Shown: positions 1 to 6,236 of the stretch, in pieces
Layout of the letters: every line of letters begins with the position of its first letter
Position numbering within the stretch: the stretch's first letter is position 1
Position numbers and translations under genes: made by a program
NCBI GenBank assembly: GCA_913061425.1
Contig: CAJXUO010000089.1
Coordinates: forward strand, 1 to 6,236
Length of the DNA: 6,236 bases
Source: an uncultured Lutibacter sp.
GTDB taxonomy: Bacteria > Bacteroidota > Bacteroidia > Flavobacteriales > Flavobacteriaceae
Reading direction: 5' to 3'
The notes under the pieces: generated by a model
Seen by the model: only the letters and a program-made list of their open reading frames with translations
Told to the model about the DNA's origin: nothing
Database searches by the model: none

Positions 1-2036
1 GATATACTATTACAGCAGCCTTGCCTTATACAAACGGACCAGTTCATATTGGTCATTTGGCAGGAGTTTATGTTCCAGCAGATATTTATGCACGTTTTTT
101 ACGCCTTAAAGGTCAAGATGTAGCCTTTGTTTGTGGTTCAGACGAGCATGGAGTTCCGATTACCATAAAAGCAAAAAAAGAAGGAGTTACACCACAAGAA
201 GTTGTGGACAAATACCATGTAATTATTAAAAAATCTTTTGAAGACTTTGGAATTTCGTTTGATAACTATTCACGAACATCTGCAAAGATTCATCACGATA
301 CAGCCTCAGATTTTTTTAAGAAATTATATGATAACGATCAATTTATTGAAGAGGTTTCAGAGCAATTGTATGATAAAGAAGCGAATCAGTTTTTAGCAGA
401 TAGATTTGTTGTTGGTACCTGTCCAAAATGTGGGAATGAAGAGAGTTACGGAGATCAATGTGAGAATTGCGGAACAAGTCACAATGCAACAGACTTAATC
501 AATCCAAAGTCTGCAATTACTGGAAATGTGCCAACTACAAAACAAACAAAACATTGGTTTTTACCTTTAGATAAATACGAGTCTTGGTTGAGAGAGTGGA
601 TCGTTGTAGGTCACAAAAATGATTGGAAGGCAAACGTATTAGGTCAAGTTAAATCCTGGTTAGATGATGGTTTAAGACCAAGAGCAGTTACTCGTGATTT
701 AGATTGGGGAATTCCTGTTCCTGTAAAAGATGCAGAAGGAAAAGTATTATACGTTTGGTTTGATGCACCTATAGGTTATATCTCTGCAACCAAAGAGTGG
801 GCAGAAAGAGAAGGGAAAAACTGGGAGGATTATTGGAAGAAAGAAGACACGAAATTAGTTCACTTTATTGGAAAGGATAACATAGTTTTTCACTGTATTA
901 TTTTTCCAGCGATGTTAAAAGCTGAAGGGAGTTATATTTTACCTGAAAATGTTCCAGCAAATGAGTTTTTAAATTTAGAAGGAAATAAAATTTCTACTTC
1001 AAGAAATTGGGCAGTTTGGTTGCATGAATACTTACAAGATTTCCCTGACAAGCAAGATGTATTGCGTTATGCTTTAACAGCAAATGCACCAGAAACTAAA
1101 GATAATGATTTCACTTGGAAAGATTTTCAGACAAGAAATAATAGCGAGTTAGTTGCCATTTTTGGAAACTTCATTAATAGAGTTGTTGTGCTTACACAGA
1201 AATATTATGAAGGGCAAGTACCACTTGCAGGAAAATATTCAGAAGTTGACGAACAAACATTAGAGAAATTAAGAGAATATCCACAAATAATTTCAAATTC
1301 TATCGAACGTTATAGATTTAGAGAAGGTTCTCAAGAATTAATGAATTTAGCACGTTTAGGAAATAAATATTTGGCTGATGAAGAGCCTTGGAAAGTTATA
1401 AAACTAGATAAAGAACGTGTAAAGACGGTGATGTTTGTTGCACTTCAAATTGCGACAGCATTGTCAGTATTATGCGAGCCATTTTTACCATTTACTTCTG
1501 CGAAGTTGAAAGGAATTTTAAATGCAGATTCAAACTCGTGGAGTGATGTTTCAGAGAAAGAAGTGTTGCTAGATCCTAATCATCAAATAGGAAAAGCAGA
1601 ATTGTTATTTGCGAAAATTGAGGATAAAGAAATACAAATACAATTAGAAAAATTAGCAGCAACTAAAATTGCAAATGAGCAGGAAAATAAAGTTGTAGTG
1701 CCTCAAAAAGAGGTTATTGAGTTTGATGATTTTACAAAATTAGATATTAGAATTGGGACAATTTTAGAGGCTATTAAAGTTCCTAAAACTAAAAAACTAC
1801 TACAATTAAAAGTTGATGTTGGTTTAGATGTTCGTACAATTGTTTCGGGAATTGCAGAAAGTTTCAGTCCAGAAGATATTATTGGAAAACAAGTAAGTGT
1901 TTTGGTGAATCTTGCTCCAAGAAAAATTCGTGGTGTAGAAAGTCAAGGGATGATTTTAATGACCGATACACAAGATGGAAAATTAGCATTTATTGAGCCA
2001 GAAAAGACTGTAGAGAATGGTGAGAGTGTGAGTTAA
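1..2036 (+). CDS. metG: Methionyl-tRNA synthetase (5' end missing)
   Basis: Cytosolic class I aminoacyl-tRNA synthetase that charges tRNA-Met with methionine using ATP. The reading frame is open from position 3 to the TAA at 2034-2036. The residues before the TTG at 21 (YTITAA) continue the conserved N-terminal strand, so the true start lies upstream and 21 is not a start. Seen in order: the HIGH motif (HIGH, 45-56); a double zinc knuckle with four cysteines (codons at 420, 429, 459 and 468); the KMSKS-equivalent loop reading KISTS (987-1001); the helical anticodon-binding region (about 1080-1560); a lysine/glutamate-rich linker; and a C-terminal Trbp111-like tRNA-binding domain (about 1722-2033, beginning [14 protein letters not shown]). 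The 677 codons visible are nearly the whole protein, since Bacteroidota MetRS is usually a little under 700 residues. No frameshift or missing catalytic motif was seen. A strong terminator follows directly, so it is probably transcribed separately from the next genes. Confidence 0.97.
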   Translation, partial: YTITAALPYTNGPVHIGHLAGVYVPADIYARFLRLKGQDVAFVCGSDEHGVPITIKAKKEGVTPQEVVDKYHVIIKKSFEDFGISFDNYSRTSAKIHHDTASDFFKKLYDNDQFIEEVSEQLYDKEANQFLADRFVVGTCPKCGNEESYGDQCENCGTSHNATDLINPKSAITGNVPTTKQTKHWFLPLDKYESWLREWIVVGHKNDWKANVLGQVKSWLDDGLRPRAVTRDLDWGIPVPVKDAEGKVLYVWFDAPIGYISATKEWAEREGKNWEDYWKKEDTKLVHFIGKDNIVFHCIIFPAMLKAEGSYILPENVPANEFLNLEGNKISTSRNWAVWLHEYLQDFPDKQDVLRYALTANAPETKDNDFTWKDFQTRNNSELVAIFGNFINRVVVLTQKYYEGQVPLAGKYSEVDEQTLEKLREYPQIISNSIERYRFREGSQELMNLARLGNKYLADEEPWKVIKLDKERVKTVMFVALQIATALSVLCEPFLPFTSAKLKGILNADSNSWSDVSEKEVLLDPNHQIGKAELLFAKIEDKEIQIQLEKLAATKIANEQENKVVVPQKEVIEFDDFTKLDIRIGTILEAIKVPKTKKLLQLKVDVGLDVRTIVSGIAESFSPEDIIGKQVSVLVNLAPRKIRGVESQGMILMTDTQDGKLAFIEPEKTVENGESVS

Positions 2037-2053
2037 TTAAAAAAATTTATATA

Positions 2054-2090
2054 AAAAAAAGAGTGTCAATTGACACTCTTTTTTTGTTTT
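2054..2090 (+). terminator. Intrinsic terminator after metG
   Basis: A perfect 32-bp palindrome spans 2054-2085. Its GC-containing stem is GAGTGTC (2061-2067) and GACACTC (2072-2078) around an AATT loop, flanked by seven A on the left and seven T on the right, then G and four more T. It begins 17 bp past the metG stop. The T-tract makes it a rho-independent terminator for metG. Because the A-tract mirrors the T-tract it could also stop transcription coming from the other strand, although no gene in this window faces it. Confidence 0.92.
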
Positions 2091-2103
2091 CAACAAATTC
2101 TCA

Positions 2104-2136
2104 TTTGACGAAAAAACCAGTATTTACCTAATCTTG
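2104..2136 (+). promoter_or_regulatory. Candidate Bacteroidota-type promoter for the acyl-CoA operon
   Basis: TTTG at 2104-2107 is followed after 21 bp by TAATCTTG at 2129-2136. This matches the Bacteroidota primary sigma-factor consensus (TTTG at -33, TAnnTTTG at -7) with one mismatch in the -7 box. It lies just after the metG terminator and before the operon, where a promoter is expected. Transcription would begin near 2142, leaving a leader of about 110 nt before the ATG at 2254. No riboswitch or stable attenuator hairpin was recognised in that leader. A weaker TAnnTTTA box at 2235-2242 has no good -33 partner. Confidence 0.5.
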
Positions 2137-2210
2137 AAAGATTGATAAAAGAGTAAGAGTCTGAGTTTACTGTATCCACAACAACACCTTTAAGAGTAAT
2201 TTTTTAGACT

Positions 2211-2225
2211 GAATATAGATTATTC
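2211..2225. promoter_or_regulatory. Short inverted repeat, possible operator
   Basis: GAATATAGATTATTC is an inverted repeat (GAATA, 5-bp spacer, TATTC) in the leader, 28 bp before the first operon gene. Fatty-acid degradation operons are often controlled by TetR-family repressors that bind palindromes near the promoter, so it could be an operator. In DNA this AT-rich, 5-bp arms can easily arise by chance, and the site lies well downstream of the best promoter candidate. Confidence 0.15.
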
Positions 2226-2253
2226 TTATATTTATACTTTTAAAATCTAATAC

Positions 2254-4062
2254 ATGAACGAATACGTATCTATAGACACATTAAAATTCTTATTATATAA
2301 TGTCCACCAAGCAGAAGAGTTATTAACTAAAGAGCGTTTTGCTGATTATGATAAAACGGCTTTAGATATTTTTATTGATTCTATTAAGACTTTTTCAGAC
2401 AAAACTTTATTTCCTTTTATAAAAGAGATGGATGAAAAGCCATCTTATTTTAAAGATGGTAAGATAAACGTACACCCACAATTTGAGCACATCATAAAAG
2501 GTGGAGGAGAATTAGGAGTTGTTGGTGCTGGTTTTGATTATGATGATGGAGGAATGCAATTACCTTCTATGTTTTTTCATGCTGCATACTTTATTATGGA
2601 AGCAGCAAATAACCATGTTCCAGGATATTTTGGGTTAACGGCAGGTTCTGCAAATTTGATTCTTTCCTTTGGAAGTCAAAAATTAAAAGACACATACGTA
2701 CCCAAAATGCTTGATTTGACTTGGGGAGGGACGATGTGCTTGACAGAACCACAAGCAGGAAGTTCGCTTTCTGATGTTGCAACAACTGCATCTCCAACAG
2801 ATAAAGAGCATCATTTAATCAAAGGGCAAAAAATATTCATTTCAGCAGGAGATCATCAGTTTTCAAGCAATTTTGTGCATTTAGTTTTAGCACGAATTGA
2901 TGGCGCTCCAAAAGGAACAAAAGGAGTTTCGTTATTTGTTGTACCCAAAAACCGTCCAGCAGAAAATGATGAACTCACCTATAATGATGCTGCTATTGTT
3001 GGCGAATTTGATAAAATGGGACAAAAAGGATATTGTACAACGCATATCGTTTTTGGAGATAATGAGGACTGTAGAGGATGGCTTTTAGGTGAGTCCAACA
3101 AAGGCTTATCTTATATGTTTCAAATGATGAATGAAGCGCGAATTGCTACAGGAAGAATGGGAACAGCCATTGCTTCTGCAGCATATTACTCTTCATTAAA
3201 ATATGCAAATGAACGTCCGCAAGGAAGAAAATTAAATAGCTCTGGTCAGAAAGACACAACAGAAGGACAAACGTTAATTATCAATCATCCAGACATAAAA
3301 AGGTTGCTATTTAGTCAAAAAGCAATTGTTGAAGGTTCATTGAGTTTGACGTTACAAACAGCAAATTATTGTGATAAAGAAATCACAAGCGCCTCAGAAG
3401 AAGAGAAAGAAAAATATCATTTATTATTAGAATTATTAACACCAATTTCAAAAACATATTCAGCAGAAAAAGGAATAGAATCAACAAGTAATGCTGTGCA
3501 AATTTTGGGAGGATATGGGTTCTGTTTTGATTTTATGCCGCAACAATACTATAGAGATATTAGAATTATTGCGCTGTATGAAGGAACGACAGGAATACAA
3601 TCATTGGATTTATTAGGAAGAAAAATTACAGCAAAAAACGGAAAGGCATTAGAATTATTGGCGATTGAAATTCAAGAAACTATTAAAACCGCTACTGCTT
3701 TTGATGAATTACAACCGTATGCAAACACATTATTAGAAAATCTTGGTTTGGTACAAAAAGTAATTGGTACATTAATGCCTCATGCTATGAAAGGAAATTA
3801 CGAACGTTTTCTTGCCGATGCAACCGTGTTTATGGATTTCTTTGGCACAATTGTTATAGGATGGCAATGGTTGAAAACTGCAACTACTGCAAAACAACTG
3901 CTTAAAGATGAAAGCGGAACTCAATTAAATGAATTCTATGAAAGTAAAATTCATACGATGAAATTTTTCTACACCTATGAAATGACAAGAACAAGAGGAT
4001 TGGCAAAAACAATAATGAATACAGAAGAACTGACACTTTCGGCTTCTAAAGAGATGTTTTAA
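2254..4062 (+). CDS. Acyl-CoA dehydrogenase, long (about 600-residue) FadE5/DmdC-like type
   Basis: FAD enzyme that introduces the 2,3-double bond into an acyl-CoA, passing electrons on through electron-transfer flavoprotein; predicted cytosolic. The 602 residues are far longer than classical enzymes of about 380-400. They match the long subgroup with an extra N-terminal segment (about 1-40) and a C-terminal acetyl-CoA-dehydrogenase-like domain (about 465-600). Seen: the first family signature MCLTEPQAGSS (161-171), the flavin-binding stretch IFISAGDH (about 194-201), the second signature QILGGYGF (416-423) with YYRDIRI (432-438), and the catalytic glutamate E443 in LYEGTTGIQ. All key residues are present. 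The ATG at 2254 is the first in frame after the intergenic gap and starts a typical family N-terminus (MNEYVSIDTLKFLL). It is the first gene of the probable operon. The substrate cannot be read from sequence: characterised relatives use medium/long acyl-CoAs (FadE5) or 3-methylmercaptopropionyl-CoA (DmdC). Confidence 0.93.
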   Translation: MNEYVSIDTLKFLLYNVHQAEELLTKERFADYDKTALDIFIDSIKTFSDKTLFPFIKEMDEKPSYFKDGKINVHPQFEHIIKGGGELGVVGAGFDYDDGGMQLPSMFFHAAYFIMEAANNHVPGYFGLTAGSANLILSFGSQKLKDTYVPKMLDLTWGGTMCLTEPQAGSSLSDVATTASPTDKEHHLIKGQKIFISAGDHQFSSNFVHLVLARIDGAPKGTKGVSLFVVPKNRPAENDELTYNDAAIVGEFDKMGQKGYCTTHIVFGDNEDCRGWLLGESNKGLSYMFQMMNEARIATGRMGTAIASAAYYSSLKYANERPQGRKLNSSGQKDTTEGQTLIINHPDIKRLLFSQKAIVEGSLSLTLQTANYCDKEITSASEEEKEKYHLLLELLTPISKTYSAEKGIESTSNAVQILGGYGFCFDFMPQQYYRDIRIIALYEGTTGIQSLDLLGRKITAKNGKALELLAIEIQETIKTATAFDELQPYANTLLENLGLVQKVIGTLMPHAMKGNYERFLADATVFMDFFGTIVIGWQWLKTATTAKQLLKDESGTQLNEFYESKIHTMKFFYTYEMTRTRGLAKTIMNTEELTLSASKEMF

Positions 4063-4079
4063 TATATAAATAGAATAAA

Positions 4080-4976
4080 ATGACTATAAAAAACGTAACG
4101 ATTGCAGGAGCAGGAACATTAGGTTCGCAAATCGCTTGGCAAACTGCTTTTAAAGGGTTTGATGTAACTGTTTATGATGCTTTTGAAAAAGGGCTTGAAC
4201 GAGGCAAACAATTTCACCAACAATTTGCACAACTATTTATGGCAACTCGTGGTGTTTCACAACAAGAAATAGATGAAACGTTTTCTCGATTGAGTTATAC
4301 AACCAATTTAGCCGAAGCAGTAAAAAATGCAGATTTAGTAAGTGAATCAATTCCTGAAAACCTTGAGATAAAAAAGGCTTTTTATGATGAATTATCAAAA
4401 CTAGCTCCTGAAAAAACAATTTTTACAACCAACTCTTCTACCTTATTGCCAAGCCAATATGCAGAAGAAACTGGACGTCCAGAAAAATTTCTTGCCTTGC
4501 ATTTTGCAAATTGGATTTGGGATGCAAACATTGGTGAAGTTATGGGACATGCAACAACAGATGCTAAGTATTTTGATAGAGTTATAGAATTTTCGAAAGA
4601 AATAGGAATGGTTCCAATACCAATTTATAAAGAGCAACATGGATATGTTATAAATTCTCTGTTAGGACCTTTATTGTTTGCTGCAGGGGATTTGTTGGTT
4701 AAAGAAGTTGCAGATTTTGAAACGATTGACAAAACATGGATGATTACATCAGGAACCAAAATGGGTCCTTGTGCAATTATGGATATGATTGGATTGGAAA
4801 CTGTTTATAATGTCGAAAAATTGTGGAGTGACAGAACAGGAGATAAATCAGGAAAGGCAAGAGTAGCATACTACAAAAAACATTTTATAGACGACAAGAA
4901 ATTAGGGATGAAAACAGGAGAAGGTTTTTATAAATATCCAAAACCAGCATATAGAAATCCAGATTTTTTAACGTAA
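4080..4976 (+). CDS. 3-hydroxyacyl-CoA dehydrogenase, NAD-dependent, unusual subgroup
   Basis: Predicted to oxidise (S)-3-hydroxyacyl-CoA to 3-oxoacyl-CoA with NAD+ in the cytosol, as a stand-alone enzyme of the HAD/PaaH/FadB2 family and not as part of a hydratase fusion. An N-terminal Rossmann domain (about 4-185) carries the dinucleotide motif GAGTLG (10-15) and D33 at the end of strand 2, consistent with NAD preference. The C-terminal 3HCDH helical domain (about 187-290) includes KMGPCAIMDMIGLET and the ending KTGEGFYKYP. The expected catalytic set is present: S120, H141, E153 and N192, with spacings close to those of the human enzyme. It is odd that the usual HFFNPVP loop after the catalytic histidine reads HFANWIWDAN (141-150), with MGH following E153; this suggests a divergent subgroup and perhaps a different substrate. 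The start ATG follows the previous stop by 17 bp. It may supply the hydroxyacyl oxidation step for either dehydrogenase in the operon. Confidence 0.88.
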   Translation: MTIKNVTIAGAGTLGSQIAWQTAFKGFDVTVYDAFEKGLERGKQFHQQFAQLFMATRGVSQQEIDETFSRLSYTTNLAEAVKNADLVSESIPENLEIKKAFYDELSKLAPEKTIFTTNSSTLLPSQYAEETGRPEKFLALHFANWIWDANIGEVMGHATTDAKYFDRVIEFSKEIGMVPIPIYKEQHGYVINSLLGPLLFAAGDLLVKEVADFETIDKTWMITSGTKMGPCAIMDMIGLETVYNVEKLWSDRTGDKSGKARVAYYKKHFIDDKKLGMKTGEGFYKYPKPAYRNPDFLT

Positions 4977-4990
4977 AAACAACAGATCAG

Positions 4991-5767
4991 ATGAGTACAA
5001 TAAAAGATAGATTTAATTTAGATGGAAAAGTAGCCATTATTACAGGTTCTTCAAAAGGGATTGGTAAGGCGACAGCCAAAGCATTTGCCGAATGTGGAGC
5101 AACAGTTATAATAAGTAGCCGAAAGCAAGATGCTTGTGAAGAGGTTGTTGCTGAATTTAAAGCCTTAGGCCTAAAAGCAATTGCTATTTCTTGTCACGTT
5201 GGCGATATAGAAAGTAGAAGGGAATTGGTCGAAAAAACGATTGCTCAATGTGGAGGAATTGACATTTTGGTAAACAATGCGGCTACGAATCCTGTTTATG
5301 GTCCTATCGAAGACGCTCCGTTAGATGCATTTGATAAAATCATGAATATCAATGTAAAAGCGCCTTGGGATTTGGGAAATAAATGTTTAGAAAGTATGAA
5401 GTCTAGAGGTGGAGGAAGCATTATAAATATTAGCTCTATTGAAGGTGAAATTCCAGGGTATGGACTTGGATTGTATTCTACCAGTAAAGCAGCAATTTCT
5501 ATGCTTACCAAAAACCAAGCAAAAGAATGGGGACGCCACAATATTCGTGTAAATGCTATTTGTCCTGGATTGATACAAACGAAATTTAGTGCGGCACTTT
5601 GGACAGACGATAAAGTGATGGGACACATCAATAAAAAATTACCGCTCAGCAGAATGGGCCAATCAGAAGAAATTGCAAGTGTTGCACTTTTATTGGCTTC
5701 TGAAGCAGGAAGTTATATTACAGGAAGCCTGCAAGTTGCAGATGGAGGTTATTTAATATCAGGATAA
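4991..5767 (+). CDS. Short-chain dehydrogenase/reductase, DHRS4-like
   Basis: Classical SDR oxidoreductase of 258 residues, the normal family length. Seen: the cofactor motif TGSSKGIG (18-25), SSRK after strand 2 (42-45) whose R44 suggests NADP(H), NNAA (95-98), N120, S149, and the catalytic YSTSK with Y162 and K166. The PGLIQTKFS stretch (192-200) and the SYITG...VADGGY ending (241-254) are typical. Several stretches (SSRKQ, CHVG, GGIDILV, INVKAP, RGGGS, SYITG) recall the DHRS4 branch of carbonyl/retinal reductases rather than FabG. The ATG at 4991 lies 14 bp after the preceding stop and gives the usual short lead before the DGKVAIITG strand. In this operon it probably interconverts a hydroxy and an oxo group on an acyl-CoA or related lipid. 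The substrate and the direction of reaction are not determinable, and generic database names (glucose 1-dehydrogenase, 3-oxoacyl-ACP reductase) would be misleading. Confidence 0.9.
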   Translation: MSTIKDRFNLDGKVAIITGSSKGIGKATAKAFAECGATVIISSRKQDACEEVVAEFKALGLKAIAISCHVGDIESRRELVEKTIAQCGGIDILVNNAATNPVYGPIEDAPLDAFDKIMNINVKAPWDLGNKCLESMKSRGGGSIINISSIEGEIPGYGLGLYSTSKAAISMLTKNQAKEWGRHNIRVNAICPGLIQTKFSAALWTDDKVMGHINKKLPLSRMGQSEEIASVALLLASEAGSYITGSLQVADGGYLISG

Positions 5768-5779
5768 AAACTTTTTAAA

Positions 5780-6236
5780 ATGAATTTTGAACATACAGAT
5801 AAAGTAAAAGAATTGTTGCAAAAAGTGCAATATTTTATGGATACAAATCTCTATCCAATAGAGCAAGAGATAAGTGTTTATAATTCAAATCCTGAAAATT
5901 TCTGGACGTTGCATCCATCAATTGAAACGTTAAAAGAAAAAGCCAAAGAAGCAGGATTGTGGAATTTATTTCTTCCAAAGAATTATGGAGAATTTAGTCC
6001 AGGATTAACGAATCTTGAATATGCTGCAATTGCAGAATTAATGGGAAGAATTCCTTGGTGTTCAGAAGTTTTTAACTGTTCGGCTCCAGATACTGGAAAC
6101 ATGGAAGTTTTTGCAAAATATGGGACTCCAGAACAACAAGAGAAATGGTTAAAACCATTGATGAATGGAACGATTCGCTCTGCCTTTTTAATGACCGAAC
6201 CTCAAGTTGCTTCTTCAGACGCTACCAATATAGCAA
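5780..6236 (+). CDS. Acyl-CoA dehydrogenase, ACAD10/ACAD11/LvaC-like (3' end missing)
   Basis: The frame is open from the ATG at 5780 to the window edge (152 complete codons), 12 bp after the SDR stop, so it is the N-terminal third or so of a protein expected near 400 residues. It contains the helical N-terminal ACAD domain and the start of the middle beta domain. Diagnostic stretches are NLFLPKNYG (62-70), [16 protein letters not shown] (75-90), [15 protein letters not shown] (96-110), and [19 protein letters not shown] (132-150). The VASSDATN in place of the AGSD of ordinary acyl-CoA dehydrogenases, with the [10 protein letters not shown] stretch, marks the ACAD10/11 branch. Established members work with an APH-like kinase: 4-hydroxyacyl-CoA is phosphorylated and the ACAD converts 4-phosphoacyl-CoA to an enoyl- and then a 3-hydroxyacyl-CoA (LvaC in Pseudomonas levulinate catabolism). 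The FAD-site C-terminus and any fused kinase domain cannot be seen; mammalian kinase domains are N-terminal, and none is present here. Confidence 0.88.
   Translation, partial: MNFEHTDKVKELLQKVQYFMDTNLYPIEQEISVYNSNPENFWTLHPSIETLKEKAKEAGLWNLFLPKNYGEFSPGLTNLEYAAIAELMGRIPWCSEVFNCSAPDTGNMEVFAKYGTPEQQEKWLKPLMNGTIRSAFLMTEPQVASSDATNIA

Larger units (their letters stand above)
2254..6236 (+). other. Probable acyl-CoA catabolism operon, continuing past the right edge
   Basis: Four genes run in the same direction with gaps of 17, 14 and 12 bp and no terminator between them. They encode an acyl-CoA dehydrogenase, a 3-hydroxyacyl-CoA dehydrogenase, an SDR oxidoreductase and an ACAD11/LvaC-like acyl-CoA dehydrogenase. 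None of the starts has a recognisable Shine-Dalgarno sequence, as is usual in Bacteroidota; the sequence before the ATGs at 4080 and 5780 is A-rich (ATAAA and TTAAA). The last gene is cut by the window edge, so the operon's extent is unknown. No enoyl-CoA hydratase, thiolase, CoA ligase, kinase or regulator is present in the visible part. Confidence 0.85.

Noticed and set aside
21..23. TTG as the start codon of metG
   Set aside because: The frame is open upstream to the window edge, and the residues YTITAA before it belong to the conserved MetRS N-terminus, so the gene simply enters the window already under way.
2154..2197. Direct repeat TAAGAGT at 2154-2160 and 2191-2197
   Set aside because: Two copies of a 7-mer within an AT-rich leader are too weak to call a binding site without conservation in relatives.
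2197..2204. TAATTTTT as a -7 promoter box
   Set aside because: It has no TTTG or TTG at the right distance upstream, whereas the 2104-2136 pair has both elements.
2037..2253. Small gene or tRNA in the intergenic region
   Set aside because: There is no + strand ATG before 2254, the minus-strand ATG ending at 2102 stops after four codons, and no cloverleaf pattern was seen.
2594..3088. Short open frames inside the first acyl-CoA dehydrogenase (minus strand 2594-2797, plus strand 2897-3088)
   Set aside because: They overlap conserved coding sequence in another frame and show no domain or plausible initiation context.
4237..4640. Two short minus-strand open frames (4237-4419, 4443-4640) inside the 3-hydroxyacyl-CoA dehydrogenase
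   Set aside because: They are antisense to a conserved Rossmann and active-site region and have low-complexity hydrophobic composition typical of antisense AT-rich DNA.
5296..5631. Open frame of 111 codons on the minus strand, with another of 79 codons in a second minus-strand frame at 5387-5626
   Set aside because: Both lie wholly inside the well-supported SDR gene, cover its catalytic motifs, have no recognisable domains, and are best seen as by-products of its codon use.

Overview
The window looks like a chromosomal segment from a member of the Flavobacteriaceae (Bacteroidota). The evidence is strongly AT-rich DNA with A/T-ending codons, no Shine-Dalgarno sequences before the starts, a candidate promoter of the Bacteroidota type (TTTG ... 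TAnnTTTG), and a methionyl-tRNA synthetase of the Bacteroidota form (four-cysteine zinc knuckles, a KISTS signature and a C-terminal tRNA-binding domain). The genus cannot be fixed from the sequence.

Layout: all five genes lie on the + strand. Positions 1-2036 hold metG without its first codons. A 217-bp gap follows, with a strong palindromic terminator (2054-2090) and a plausible promoter (2104-2136) that gives a leader of about 110 nt. From 2254 to the right edge run four tightly packed genes with gaps of 17, 14 and 12 bp, which is a probable operon. They encode a 602-residue acyl-CoA dehydrogenase of the long FadE5/DmdC-like type, a 298-residue 3-hydroxyacyl-CoA dehydrogenase of an unusual subgroup, a 258-residue DHRS4-like short-chain dehydrogenase/reductase, and the first 152 residues of a second, different acyl-CoA dehydrogenase that resembles ACAD10/ACAD11 and bacterial LvaC.

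How the genes may work together: the operon is clearly for acyl-CoA catabolism. The last gene makes it more specific. ACAD11/LvaC-type enzymes act on 4-phospho-acyl-CoA made from 4-hydroxyacyl-CoA by an APH-like kinase, and the product is 3-hydroxyacyl-CoA. The 3-hydroxyacyl-CoA dehydrogenase in the operon could oxidise that product, and the SDR could interconvert 4-oxo and 4-hydroxy (or other carbonyl/hydroxy) forms. This is an inference. The kinase, thiolase and CoA ligase are not in the window; the kinase would be expected just past the right edge. No RNA genes, mobile elements, CRISPR arrays or broken genes were seen.
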